From assembly GCF_021513235.1 (NCBI RefSeq), contig NZ_CP090976.1, forward strand, positions 124,001-188,000: a stretch of DNA of 64,000 nucleotides, given 5' to 3'. The stretch's first letter is position 1. Each line of letters opens with the position of its first letter. A model generated the notes under the pieces. The model had not been told where the DNA came from. It saw nothing but the letters and a program-made list of their open reading frames with translations, and searched no databases. This stretch comes from Kaistella sp. 97-N-M2 (GTDB lineage Bacteria > Bacteroidota > Bacteroidia > Flavobacteriales > Weeksellaceae). This document shows positions 1-7,164 of the stretch, piece by piece. The translations under genes were made by a program, and so were the position numbers.

Positions 1-1
1 A

Positions 2-283
2 AAACTGTACGCCTATAACGAAAAAGAACGGGAGGAAATTACGCTGGAAATGGCACCAGACGGAAAAGGCGTTGAAGTTCAGCGGTACAAAGGTCTGGGA
101 GAAATGAATCCCGAGCAGCTTTGGGAAACCACTTTGAATCCGGAAAACCGAATGCTGAAACAGGTGAATATCGAAAGTCTTGCCGAAGCAGATAACGTTT
201 TCTCCATGTTGATGGGTGATGAAGTACCGCCAAGACGGGAGTTTATCGAGAAAAATGCCATCTACGCAAAAATTGATGTTTAG
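2..283 (+). CDS. gyrB: DNA gyrase subunit B, 3' end only (partial)
   Basis: These are the last 93 codons of DNA gyrase subunit B; the 5' part is outside the window. GyrB carries the ATPase and TOPRIM parts of the A2B2 type IIA topoisomerase that supercoils DNA in the cytoplasm. The fragment shows the family motif [18 protein letters not shown] at fragment residues 27-44 and ends with the GyrB-type tail [13 protein letters not shown]. ParE, the topoisomerase IV paralogue, shares the first motif, but this tail favours GyrB. A good terminator hairpin follows. Confidence 0.93.
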   Translation, partial: KLYAYNEKEREEITLEMAPDGKGVEVQRYKGLGEMNPEQLWETTLNPENRMLKQVNIESLAEADNVFSMLMGDEVPPRREFIEKNAIYAKIDV

Positions 284-304
284 GTTAGTCGCTTAATATT
301 TCAT

Positions 305-337
305 AAAACTGCTCATTCATTTGAGCAGTTTTTTTTT
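305..337 (+). terminator. Rho-independent terminator after gyrB
   Basis: An 11-bp perfect stem (AAAACTGCTCA at 305-315 with its complement at 322-332) with a short AT-rich loop runs into a T tract, 22 bases after the gyrB stop. Confidence 0.85.
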
Positions 338-427
338 AACGATATTTCTTAAAAACTGAAGTTTTAAAGTTTAAAAAAACATTTTAAGAACACTTTTTTT
401 TCCAAAATATTTTTATTAAATTTAAAA

Positions 428-1237
428 ATGAAAAAATTCTTTCCGCTTGCCCTTGCATTTTCCCTGATTTTATCGAGTTGTAACAAACAAAAAACGACCG
501 TCGAAACGGACGCACCTGTGGAAGTTGACACGGTAAAAGTGGCGCAGAAATTCACGGTAGATTCCGTAAAAGTTGATGATTCATTGGTGATTGATAAGAA
601 CTTAACACTTGCTTTCAAATCCCAACTTTTGGTGTTTCCACAGGTGAAAGATTCTGTGCTTTTAGATTCGATTTACGCCCGCGAACAGATCAATCTCGCG
701 AATTATTCCAAAGCAGATCTTCTGAAAGAATTACAGGCTAAAAAAGCAAAGTATTACGAAGAAAACAAAAAGAATCTGTCGGATTTTAAGCCCGACTTTA
801 AACAGACGTGGACGAACAATTCGAGAATGAAAGTTTTTTCAAATGACAACGAATTGATGACCATTCAGTATTTCGGAGATGGATTTACGGGCGGCGCTCA
901 CGGATATTACTACGAATTTTACAAAGTGTTCGATCTTCTGAATAAAAAGACGCTGCAACTTTCTGATGTCGTGGCCGAAAGAGATCATAAAATATGGAGC
1001 AGAATTTTAATCGACAATTTCCTGAAAAATGATCTGGAAAAAGGTCAGGCAGAAATGCTTTTGGTAAAGGAAATCCCTTTGAATAACAACTTTTATTTCG
1101 ACAACGAAAACTTATATTTTCTCTACAATCAGTACGAAATTACAGCGTATGCAGCCGGACCCGTTCTCATCCGAATTCCGTTTACGGCCATCAAACCGCT
1201 CCTAACGAGCGAGTTTAAGACGCGAATCGGATTATAA
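428..1237 (+). CDS. DUF3298-type lipoprotein
   Basis: A 269-aa predicted lipoprotein. A signal peptide ends in the lipobox LSSC, with Cys18 as the lipidation site. A charged Thr/Val-rich linker follows, then a globular region. The segment FTGGAHGYYYEFYKVFDL (about residues 152-169) resembles the core of DUF3298 domains, often preceded by a DUF4163-like region, as in RsiV-type extracytoplasmic proteins of Firmicutes. In Bacteroidetes these are cell-envelope proteins of unknown role. The gene stands alone between two terminators. The family call rests on motif memory; function is unknown. Confidence 0.75.
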   Translation: MKKFFPLALAFSLILSSCNKQKTTVETDAPVEVDTVKVAQKFTVDSVKVDDSLVIDKNLTLAFKSQLLVFPQVKDSVLLDSIYAREQINLANYSKADLLKELQAKKAKYYEENKKNLSDFKPDFKQTWTNNSRMKVFSNDNELMTIQYFGDGFTGGAHGYYYEFYKVFDLLNKKTLQLSDVVAERDHKIWSRILIDNFLKNDLEKGQAEMLLVKEIPLNNNFYFDNENLYFLYNQYEITAYAAGPVLIRIPFTAIKPLLTSEFKTRIGL

Positions 1238-1245
1238 TAGGAAGG

Positions 1246-1272
1246 AAAGCAGGTTTTATCACCTGCTTTTTC
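1246..1272 (+). terminator. Rho-independent terminator after the DUF3298 lipoprotein
   Basis: A 9-bp perfect stem (AAAGCAGGT at 1246-1254, ACCTGCTTT at 1261-1269) with a 6-base loop is followed by T residues, just after the stop at 1237. It abuts the promoter of the next gene. Confidence 0.8.
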
Positions 1273-1280
1273 TATTTTTG
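1273..1280 (+). promoter_or_regulatory. -7 promoter box of the lipid kinase gene
   Basis: TATTTTTG matches the Bacteroidetes -7 consensus TAnnTTTG and ends 5 bases before the ATG at 1286, so the transcript should be leaderless or almost so. No clear -33 element is visible; the preceding terminator occupies that region. Confidence 0.55.
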
Positions 1281-1285
1281 CACCC

Positions 1286-2137
1286 ATGCACAATGTCGCC
1301 TTCATTATCAACCCTTTTTCTGCGAAAAAAAATTACCGGCCTTTTTTGGACGCTCTGAAAAAAGCGCTCAGCGCTCCCAATTTCTATATTTCAGAATCCT
1401 TGGAAGGTACGGCCGATTTCATCAAACAAAATTTTGAAAAGACCGATATTTTTGTCGCCGTCGGGGGCGATGGTACCATTTCCTCGGTTGCAAAAAGCCT
1501 CATTAACACGGGAAAAATCTTAGCCATATTTCCCGCGGGTTCGGGGAACGGTTTCTCCAACGAAAATCATTTCAGTAAAAATCTGGAAGAACTTTTAGCC
1601 AAAATTAAGGACGGAAAATTCCGCGAAATCGACACTTTTAAAGTTAATGAAAAACTCTCCATCAATGTTTCGGGGACGGGTTTTGACGGAAAAGTGGTGA
1701 AAGAATTTGAAAAAACGAGCCGGGGTTTCGCCAATTATATTAAAGTTTCCCTCCGGACTTTCTTTCATTACAAACCCATTGAAGTAAAATTTAAATCAGA
1801 AGCATTTAAGAAATACGACGGAAAATATTTAATGCTGAATATTGCCAACACACGCCAGTTCGGCAATAACGCGTACATTGCGCCGCATGCGAGCACGATC
1901 GACGGATTGGTCGATCTTGTTTTGGTTAAAAAATTTCCGCTGATGTATGGTGGCGTTTTCGCGTTTCGGCTCTTTTCGAAAAACTTAAAGGAAAACCAGT
2001 ATGTCACCTACCTTTCGGTACCTGAAATTGAATTTAGTGTGAACACGCGAAACTGGCATTTAGACGGCGAATACCACGAAATCGCGTCGCCCGTCCACGT
2101 AAAAGTTTTACCAAAAAGTTTAAAAATTCTTATCTGA
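1286..2137 (+). CDS. Diacylglycerol/lipid kinase family protein (YegS/LCB5-like)
   Basis: A 283-aa lipid kinase of the diacylglycerol-kinase catalytic family. It would phosphorylate diacylglycerol, or another lipid alcohol such as a sphingoid base, at the inner membrane surface using ATP. The N-terminal fold starts VAFIINPFSAKK; the nucleotide motif GGDGT lies at residues 60-64 and the second glycine-rich motif PAGSGNGF at 83-90. Length fits the family. Bacteroidetes make sphingolipids, so a sphingoid base is a possible substrate, but the sequence does not settle this. The ATG is fixed by the -7 box 5 bases upstream. Confidence 0.85.
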   Translation: MHNVAFIINPFSAKKNYRPFLDALKKALSAPNFYISESLEGTADFIKQNFEKTDIFVAVGGDGTISSVAKSLINTGKILAIFPAGSGNGFSNENHFSKNLEELLAKIKDGKFREIDTFKVNEKLSINVSGTGFDGKVVKEFEKTSRGFANYIKVSLRTFFHYKPIEVKFKSEAFKKYDGKYLMLNIANTRQFGNNAYIAPHASTIDGLVDLVLVKKFPLMYGGVFAFRLFSKNLKENQYVTYLSVPEIEFSVNTRNWHLDGEYHEIASPVHVKVLPKSLKILI

Positions 2138-2244
2138 TAAACCTTGAAGTCAGATGTTTAAGGAATGCTAAAAGTTGGCGACGCTGCAGAAAATCTCGGT
2201 ATGAATTCTCAACGCCTTAATTATTAAATTTTTCACCATAAAAA

Positions 2245-3546
2245 TTACGGCTCCTGCAAACCTTTTTTATAAGTTTCCAAAGCTCTGGCGCGTGCAAATT
2301 TATGTTCAACCATCGGCTCAGGGTACGATTTTGTTCCGAATTCCGGAACCCATTTTTTGATGTATTTAAAGTCGGGATCAAACTTTTTCTGCTGTTCGGC
2401 GGGATTGAATATCCTGAAATAAGGCGCAGAATCGCAGCCGCTTCCCGCGCTCCACTGCCAGTTTCCGTTATTGGCAGAAAGATCATAATCGAGTAATTTT
2501 TCTGCAAAATATGCTTCGCCGATGCGCCAGTCCATCAAAAGATGTTTGGTGAAAAAACTGGCGCAAACCATGCGGACGCGGTTATGCATGAAACCGGTTT
2601 CGTTCAGTTCGCGCATTCCCGCATCCACAATCGGGTAACCGGTTTTTCCCTCCCGCCATTTCTTTAAATTATCATCGTCGTAAAGCCAGGCGATATTGTC
2701 GTATTTGCGTTTAAAAGATTCGTGCACGACCTTTGGAAAATGGTAAAGAATCTGCATAAAAAATTCCCGCCAGATGAGTTCTTTCAAATAGGTTTGATTA
2801 AGTTTTTTTGCTTCTGCCGCTAATTTTCTAGCGCTGATGGTCCCAAAACGCAAATGAACGCTCATTTCAGAAGTTTTGGTGGTAGGAAAGTTCCGTGTTT
2901 CGTGATAGGTTTTTAAAAACTCTGGATTGATCTTTGGAATTTTAAATTCATAAGCCGTTTTTTTAAAACCAATATCCTTTAAAGTAATTGTCTGTTCATC
3001 GACATCGACGAAGTGAGAAAGAAGTTTTTCACTGGAATAAGCCTCATTTTTTCCTTCGTTAAATTTGATCAGCCACTGTTTGGAATAAGGCGTGTAAATG
3101 GTGTACGGTTTACCGTCTGCTTTTAAAATATCATCCTTATGAAAATGAACCTGATCTTTAAAAGTTAGGAACTGAATATTCTTCTTTTCCAAGAAAACCC
3201 GGATTTCTTCATCTCTTTTAATCGCCGAAGGTTCGTAATCCTCGTTGCAGAAAACACTTTCAACCTCTTCATTTGCCGAAAGTTCTTTAAAAATATCCAA
3301 AGGTTTGCCGTGCAGGATTTTAATGGACTTTTCAGTTTTTCGTAAAAATTCATTCAGTTTTTCCAGAGCCTGAAAAATAAAATCAACCCGTTTGTCTTCT
3401 TTATTTTCTAATTTTGAAAGAATTTCGGTATCAAAAATAAATACGGGTAAAACACGCTTCGAAGTTTCCAGCGCCTTGAAAAGTCCGTGGTTGTCGGTTA
3501 AACGCAAGTCCCGCCGAAACCAGAAAACAGTAATTTTATCTGCCAT
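2245..3546 (-). CDS. phrB: Deoxyribodipyrimidine photo-lyase / cryptochrome family
   Basis: A 433-aa class I-type photolyase. It binds UV-damaged DNA and splits cyclobutane pyrimidine dimers using reduced FAD and blue light. The N-terminal antenna domain starts with the typical VFWFRRDLRLTDN (residues about 8-20). The C-terminal FAD domain has the signatures TGYPIVDAGMREL, MHNRVRM, DWRIGEAYF, NNGNWQW and PYFRIFNP. These include tryptophans expected in the electron-transfer chain. Length is slightly short of the E. coli enzyme (472). It is last in a leftward operon and its start overlaps the end of the MarR gene by 11 bases. A cryptochrome role without repair cannot be excluded. Confidence 0.93.
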   Translation of the reverse strand: MADKITVFWFRRDLRLTDNHGLFKALETSKRVLPVFIFDTEILSKLENKEDKRVDFIFQALEKLNEFLRKTEKSIKILHGKPLDIFKELSANEEVESVFCNEDYEPSAIKRDEEIRVFLEKKNIQFLTFKDQVHFHKDDILKADGKPYTIYTPYSKQWLIKFNEGKNEAYSSEKLLSHFVDVDEQTITLKDIGFKKTAYEFKIPKINPEFLKTYHETRNFPTTKTSEMSVHLRFGTISARKLAAEAKKLNQTYLKELIWREFFMQILYHFPKVVHESFKRKYDNIAWLYDDDNLKKWREGKTGYPIVDAGMRELNETGFMHNRVRMVCASFFTKHLLMDWRIGEAYFAEKLLDYDLSANNGNWQWSAGSGCDSAPYFRIFNPAEQQKKFDPDFKYIKKWVPEFGTKSYPEPMVEHKFARARALETYKKGLQEP

Positions 3547-4189
3547 TTTCGACCATTTTCAGGATTTTTTTCGGCTCTTCATTTCGCAAATTGGTGTAAA
3601 CGGTGTGATGAAAGGTATTGAGTTTCTTCAGTGATTCCAGTAGACCCTCTTTCTCTGCCTTATCCAGTTGACCACACATGATTTTCGAAACCACGGTAAT
3701 GTCTTTCATTGATTCGTCAAACACTTTCCTACCCTTATCGGTAACAGAAATTCGGGTGCTTCGTTTATCCTCTTTATCCGGACTTTCGGAGAGCAAGCCG
3801 TTTCTCACCAACCGTTTAATGATCTCGATGCCGGTTTGCTTTTCGTGAGCGTTCTTTTCGATGAGCTGCATTTTGGTCAACGAGGGATAATCCATCAGTC
3901 TAAAAAGATAGGTAAAATCTTCATTCACCAAATCCGGATGTTTTTCCAAGGACTTTTTAATCAAATGTTTGGAATATCTTCCCAACATAATCACCTGTTT
4001 TGCGATCTCATTTTCCAGATCGAAAACCTCCAGATCATATTTTTCCGTGAGATTTCGGGGATTTTCCTGTTCGTAGGCCTTTTCGTTCAGATATAGGCGA
4101 AAATCTTCCATCGTAATCTGATTGCCGGGCTGCTTTTTCTGAAGAGAATCCAGTTCGGATAAAATATCAATAATTAAATTTAATTCCAT
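3536..4189 (-). CDS. MarR family transcriptional regulator
   Basis: A 217-aa winged-helix regulator. The first ~65 residues form a charged helical extension. The DNA-binding domain follows, with the MarR wing signature DKEDKRSTRISVTDKGR at about residues 155-171. MarR dimers bind palindromic operators and usually sense small phenolic or oxidised ligands. It sits between an SDR gene (4 bases upstream) and the photolyase gene (11-base overlap), so translation is probably coupled. I infer that it controls this stress operon, perhaps its own expression; no operator could be assigned. The extended N-terminus is longer than in typical 140-150-aa MarR proteins. Confidence 0.85.
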   Translation of the reverse strand: MELNLIIDILSELDSLQKKQPGNQITMEDFRLYLNEKAYEQENPRNLTEKYDLEVFDLENEIAKQVIMLGRYSKHLIKKSLEKHPDLVNEDFTYLFRLMDYPSLTKMQLIEKNAHEKQTGIEIIKRLVRNGLLSESPDKEDKRSTRISVTDKGRKVFDESMKDITVVSKIMCGQLDKAEKEGLLESLKKLNTFHHTVYTNLRNEEPKKILKMVENGR

Positions 4190-4193
4190 AAGA

Positions 4194-4892
4194 TTATAAT
4201 TTTATTGTACCCAAACCGCCATCAACGCCAATTACCTGCGCGGTGATCCAGGAACTTTTGTCCGATATTAAAAATTCTACAACCCGCGCGCTGTCGTCGG
4301 CGGATCCAATTCTCTGCAGCGGATGCCGTTTTGCAGAAGCCAGTCTTTTTTCGTCGGTGGAAAGCAGTTGTGCCGCCAAACCGGTATCTGAAAGCGAAGG
4401 TGCGATTACATTGACGCGAATTTTTGCGGACGCCAGTTCTGCAGCCAAACTTCTGGCAAAACTTTCGATCGCACCCTTGCTCGCCGCAATCGACGTGTGA
4501 AAAGGCATGCCGACCTTCGCCGCTACCGTGGAAAACAAAACGATACTTGCAGAACCCGACTTCTTTAGCGCGGGCAGACATTTTTGAATAATCTTTACTG
4601 CACCCAAAAAGTTTTGATGAAAGTCTGCCAAAAAATCTTCTTCGGAAAGCCTGTGAAAAGGCTTTAAATTGATGGAGCCCGGGCAAAAAACAACGCCGTG
4701 AATTTCTTCGGGTAAAGATACTTCACTTAAATCATCTTTTATAACATCCAGCTGAAAAAACTGCGTATCCAGAATTTCCAGTTCGGGAGTCAGATTTCGG
4801 GAGATGGTAAAAAGATTTTCGTTCTTCAAAAGTTGCGCAGATCTAAGACCAATCCCTTTTCCGGCGCCGACAATTACTATATTTTTCATCAT
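4194..4892 (-). CDS. SDR family protein lacking the catalytic Tyr
   Basis: A 232-aa short-chain dehydrogenase/reductase fold. The cofactor loop GAGKGIG is at residues 9-15. The usual NNAG is replaced by CPGS (70-73), a Ser is present at 121, and Lys139 of the YxxxK motif is kept, but the Tyr position holds Ile135 (SIAASKGA). An active oxidoreductase normally needs that Tyr, so this may be a degenerate or regulatory SDR, or use another acid. It lies between a DUF2256 gene and marR in the photolyase operon, with gaps of 8 and 4 bases. Two adjacent ATGs (4892, 4889) are possible; the first is given. Confidence 0.85.
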   Translation of the reverse strand: MMKNIVIVGAGKGIGLRSAQLLKNENLFTISRNLTPELEILDTQFFQLDVIKDDLSEVSLPEEIHGVVFCPGSINLKPFHRLSEEDFLADFHQNFLGAVKIIQKCLPALKKSGSASIVLFSTVAAKVGMPFHTSIAASKGAIESFARSLAAELASAKIRVNVIAPSLSDTGLAAQLLSTDEKRLASAKRHPLQRIGSADDSARVVEFLISDKSSWITAQVIGVDGGLGTIKL

Positions 4893-4900
4893 TTAAAACT

Positions 4901-5044
4901 TTACAATTTCGTATTTTTCCTGCAACTTTCGCTGCAGTATTTCACCTCTTCCCAATCGCGTTCCCATTTTTTTCGCCAGGAAAAGGGTTTGTGGCAATTG
5001 ATGCAGATTTTCTGGGGCAAATCCTGCTTTTTAACCCGTCTCAA
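4901..5044 (-). CDS. DUF2256 family zinc-ribbon mini-protein
   Basis: A 47-aa protein with a TTG start (5042-5044). It has two Cys pairs, CINC (Cys14, Cys17) and CSESC (Cys37, Cys41), separated by the conserved stretch [13 protein letters not shown]. This matches the DUF2256 pattern of a small putative zinc protein, as I know it from bacterial genomes where it often lies beside photolyase/cryptochrome genes. It fits exactly between aarF (stop 40 bases upstream) and the SDR gene (8 bases downstream). An in-frame TGA at 5057-5059 limits the start. Its function is unknown; nucleic-acid binding is a guess from size and basic charge. Confidence 0.8.
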   Translation of the reverse strand: MRRVKKQDLPQKICINCHKPFSWRKKWERDWEEVKYCSESCRKNTKL

Positions 5045-5084
5045 TGTTAGGTTATTTCAGTTATGCAGTTCGTCTTTTCAAACA

Positions 5085-6410
5085 TTATCGGAAATTCTTT
5101 TCAAAATTTTTGTAATTGTTGATCCGGATATTTTTAGCTTTAATGTCGTGCATCAGGTTATACAGACCGAAAAACGTACGGTTCATGTAAATAAAATGGC
5201 GCGACCCGCGGTTCACATTTCTGCCTTTCATCTGCGTATTCTTGGCATATTTCTGTCCCAAATCTGCGATCGCGGCGAAGAATTTACCGTCCGAAAAATC
5301 GAAGATTTCTTCCTGAAAAGGCGTCGTAAACAAGTAAAGCAGCTCATGAAAAATCTGTGTGAAAAAAGCTTTGTCTTCCGCCGAATCGTCGCTTCGGATA
5401 ATTTCGAGTTCAACGAGTTTGCGATCGAAAAAAATCTTATTTTCTAAATTTTCGCGATTTGCTAATTCAAAATAAGGACGATAAAAATCGTCGGGAATGC
5501 TTTTCATACAGCCAAAATCGATAGCGATTAAAGTTGCTTCCCCATCCACCAGAAAATTCCCCGGATGCGGATCGGCATGCACTTTTCGCAAGTGATGGAT
5601 CTGGAACATGTAAAAATCCCACAGCGCCTGCCCTACTTTCTGCGCCTTTTCCGCATCTTTATTTTCCGTGCAGAACGTGGATAAATGTTTCCCGTGCATC
5701 CAATCCATTGTGATAATTCGGTTGTTGGACCATTCGGGGTAATAGTTCGGGAATTTTAGATCAGGCAGATTTTCGCAGTCTTTTCTTATTTCCAAGCTCT
5801 GCATCAGTTCCAAATCGTAATCGGTTTCTTCCAAAAGTTTGTCTTCCACCTCCTTAAAATACTGATCGGAATTTTCTCCTTTAATATTGAACATTTTCAT
5901 GGCGATGGGTTTTACCATGGCCAGATCCGAAGAAATACTGTCGGAAACGCCGGGATACTGAATTTTTACGGCTAGTTCTTTTCCGTCTTTCCAGGCTTTA
6001 TGAACCTGCCCGATGCTCGCGGCGTTGGTGGATTCTGCGGTAAACCGATCAAACAATTCGGACGGTTTTTTCCCGAAATAATTTTTAAAGATTTTGGTCA
6101 CCAAAGGCGCGGAAAGCGGTGGAACCTGAAACTGAGACAAAGAAAACTTTTCTACATATGCCGCTGGCAGAATATTTTTCTCCATACTCAGCATTTGCGC
6201 GACTTTCAAGGCACTTCCTTTTAGTTCTTTCAGTCCATCATAAATATCGGAGGCATTGCTGTTGTTGAGATTGGTTTTGGCTTCCTCTTCGGTTTTTGTT
6301 ATTTTTTCGCCATAGTATTTTAGGTAGTTCACGCCCACTTTTGCTCCGGTTGATATGAGTTTTGTGGCGCGTTCTATTTTGCCTGTCGGAATTTTATCTA
6401 ATGTTTTCAT
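5085..6410 (-). CDS. AarF/ABC1/UbiB family atypical kinase
   Basis: A 441-aa ABC1 (UbiB/ADCK) family protein. These atypical kinases or ATPases support isoprenoid-lipid metabolism such as quinone synthesis. Visible motifs: the KxGQ-like segment as KVAQ (69-72), the Ala-rich loop AASIGQVHKA (130-139), the nucleotide-binding Lys149 in AVKIQYPG, the catalytic segment HADPHPGNF (about 277-285) and the metal-binding DFG (about 294-296). It overlaps the TetR gene by 4 bases (ATGA). Placement beside carotenoid genes fits a role in isoprenoid lipids or lipid photo-oxidative stress, but this is inference. Confidence 0.9.
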   Translation of the reverse strand: MKTLDKIPTGKIERATKLISTGAKVGVNYLKYYGEKITKTEEEAKTNLNNSNASDIYDGLKELKGSALKVAQMLSMEKNILPAAYVEKFSLSQFQVPPLSAPLVTKIFKNYFGKKPSELFDRFTAESTNAASIGQVHKAWKDGKELAVKIQYPGVSDSISSDLAMVKPIAMKMFNIKGENSDQYFKEVEDKLLEETDYDLELMQSLEIRKDCENLPDLKFPNYYPEWSNNRIITMDWMHGKHLSTFCTENKDAEKAQKVGQALWDFYMFQIHHLRKVHADPHPGNFLVDGEATLIAIDFGCMKSIPDDFYRPYFELANRENLENKIFFDRKLVELEIIRSDDSAEDKAFFTQIFHELLYLFTTPFQEEIFDFSDGKFFAAIADLGQKYAKNTQMKGRNVNRGSRHFIYMNRTFFGLYNLMHDIKAKNIRINNYKNFEKNFR

Positions 6411-7078
6411 GAAGGATTCTTTACTTTTTCATTGAATAGAAATTTGCCGAGATCTACTAATTTCTTCAAAGGTTTTACATCCAGAAACTCGAAACTGGTA
6501 TCCACCGATTTCTCAATAAAAATATCCGTTTTTTCGAAGTTGGAACTTCGGTCGTCCATCCAAAATTTAAGCGTGGCAACAAAGTGTCCCCAATAGAGTT
6601 CTTCAATCCCTTTGTGGCGGAGCTTTTCGATCTTCGCACTGCTTTCCGTTGTGTTTGTCAATAAAGGTTCGGAAATGCCCAAACTTCTGATGAAGAGTTG
6701 AAATTCTCTTTTTAGAGACCAAAGCTTCTTTAAATTCTGAAGATTGTTCTTTTCGGAGCCCACCAAATAGATAATTAAACTTCTGTTCATGGTTAACTGT
6801 TCAAAAAAAGTATAATAAAAAGAAAGCAACTTGTGTTTCGGATGCTCAACTTCGTAGGTTTCTTCTTCTTTTATCAGCTGGATTGAGCGGTCCATAAAAA
6901 AGCGCAGGTAATCCGCTTCTAACTGCTCAAAGTTGGCGTAGTAGAAATAAAAATCATTTTCCGAGAAGCCATGATCTTCGCAGAAACTGTAAACATTCAA
7001 AGGTTTCTTATTATTGCGGAGTACATAATTGGAATAGAGGTCTAAAATTTTTTGTTGATCTAAATCTATATTATTCAT
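6407..7078 (-). CDS. TetR-like transcriptional regulator
   Basis: A 223-aa protein of TetR-like build. The N-terminal ~50 residues hold a helix-turn-helix (KILDLYSNYV, then VYSFCEDHGFSENDFYFYYANFE, given here in part), followed by an all-helical ligand/dimer domain. The family call is from layout rather than a strong signature. It heads the leftward operon and overlaps aarF by 4 bases. An ATG at 7096 lies only 3 bases after a -7 box (7100-7107), so its codon would fall at or before the transcription start. The ATG at 7078 (MNNIDLDQQK) is therefore preferred. It faces crtI and is a candidate regulator of both arms. Confidence 0.75.
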   Translation of the reverse strand: MNNIDLDQQKILDLYSNYVLRNNKKPLNVYSFCEDHGFSENDFYFYYANFEQLEADYLRFFMDRSIQLIKEEETYEVEHPKHKLLSFYYTFFEQLTMNRSLIIYLVGSEKNNLQNLKKLWSLKREFQLFIRSLGISEPLLTNTTESSAKIEKLRHKGIEELYWGHFVATLKFWMDDRSSNFEKTDIFIEKSVDTSFEFLDVKPLKKLVDLGKFLFNEKVKNPS

Positions 7079-7099
7079 ATCTTGTAATTTAATCATTTA

Positions 7100-7107
7100 C
7101 AAATTTA
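7100..7107 (-). promoter_or_regulatory. -7 promoter box of the TetR-aarF-phr operon
   Basis: On the minus strand this reads TAAATTTG, a match to TAnnTTTG. It lies 21 bases upstream of the preferred TetR start at 7078. No convincing -33 TTG was found. Confidence 0.5.
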
Positions 7108-7117
7108 GTAAAAATAT

Positions 7118-7132
7118 TTTCTAATTCAGAAA
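7118..7132. promoter_or_regulatory. Candidate operator palindrome between divergent promoters
   Basis: TTTCTAATTCAGAAA is an inverted repeat with 5-bp arms and a 5-bp spacer, placed midway between the -7 boxes of the TetR operon and crtI. The position suits a repressor acting on both promoters. Short AT-rich palindromes occur by chance, so this is tentative. Confidence 0.3.
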
Positions 7133-7140
7133 TAAAAGTA

Positions 7141-7148
7141 TATTTTTG
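7141..7148 (+). promoter_or_regulatory. -7 promoter box of the crt operon
   Basis: TATTTTTG matches TAnnTTTG and ends 16 bases before the crtI ATG at 7165. The -33 region is AT-rich without a clear TTG. Confidence 0.55.
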
Positions 7149-7164
7149 TTCTATTATTGAACTT

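Noticed and set aside
2138..2244. A gene remnant between the lipid kinase and photolyase genes
   Set aside because: I found no reading frame or known motif in these ~100 bases.
4833..5447. A 204-aa plus-strand frame across the SDR, DUF2256 and aarF genes
   Set aside because: It is antisense to three well-supported genes and rich in Phe/Gln without any motif.
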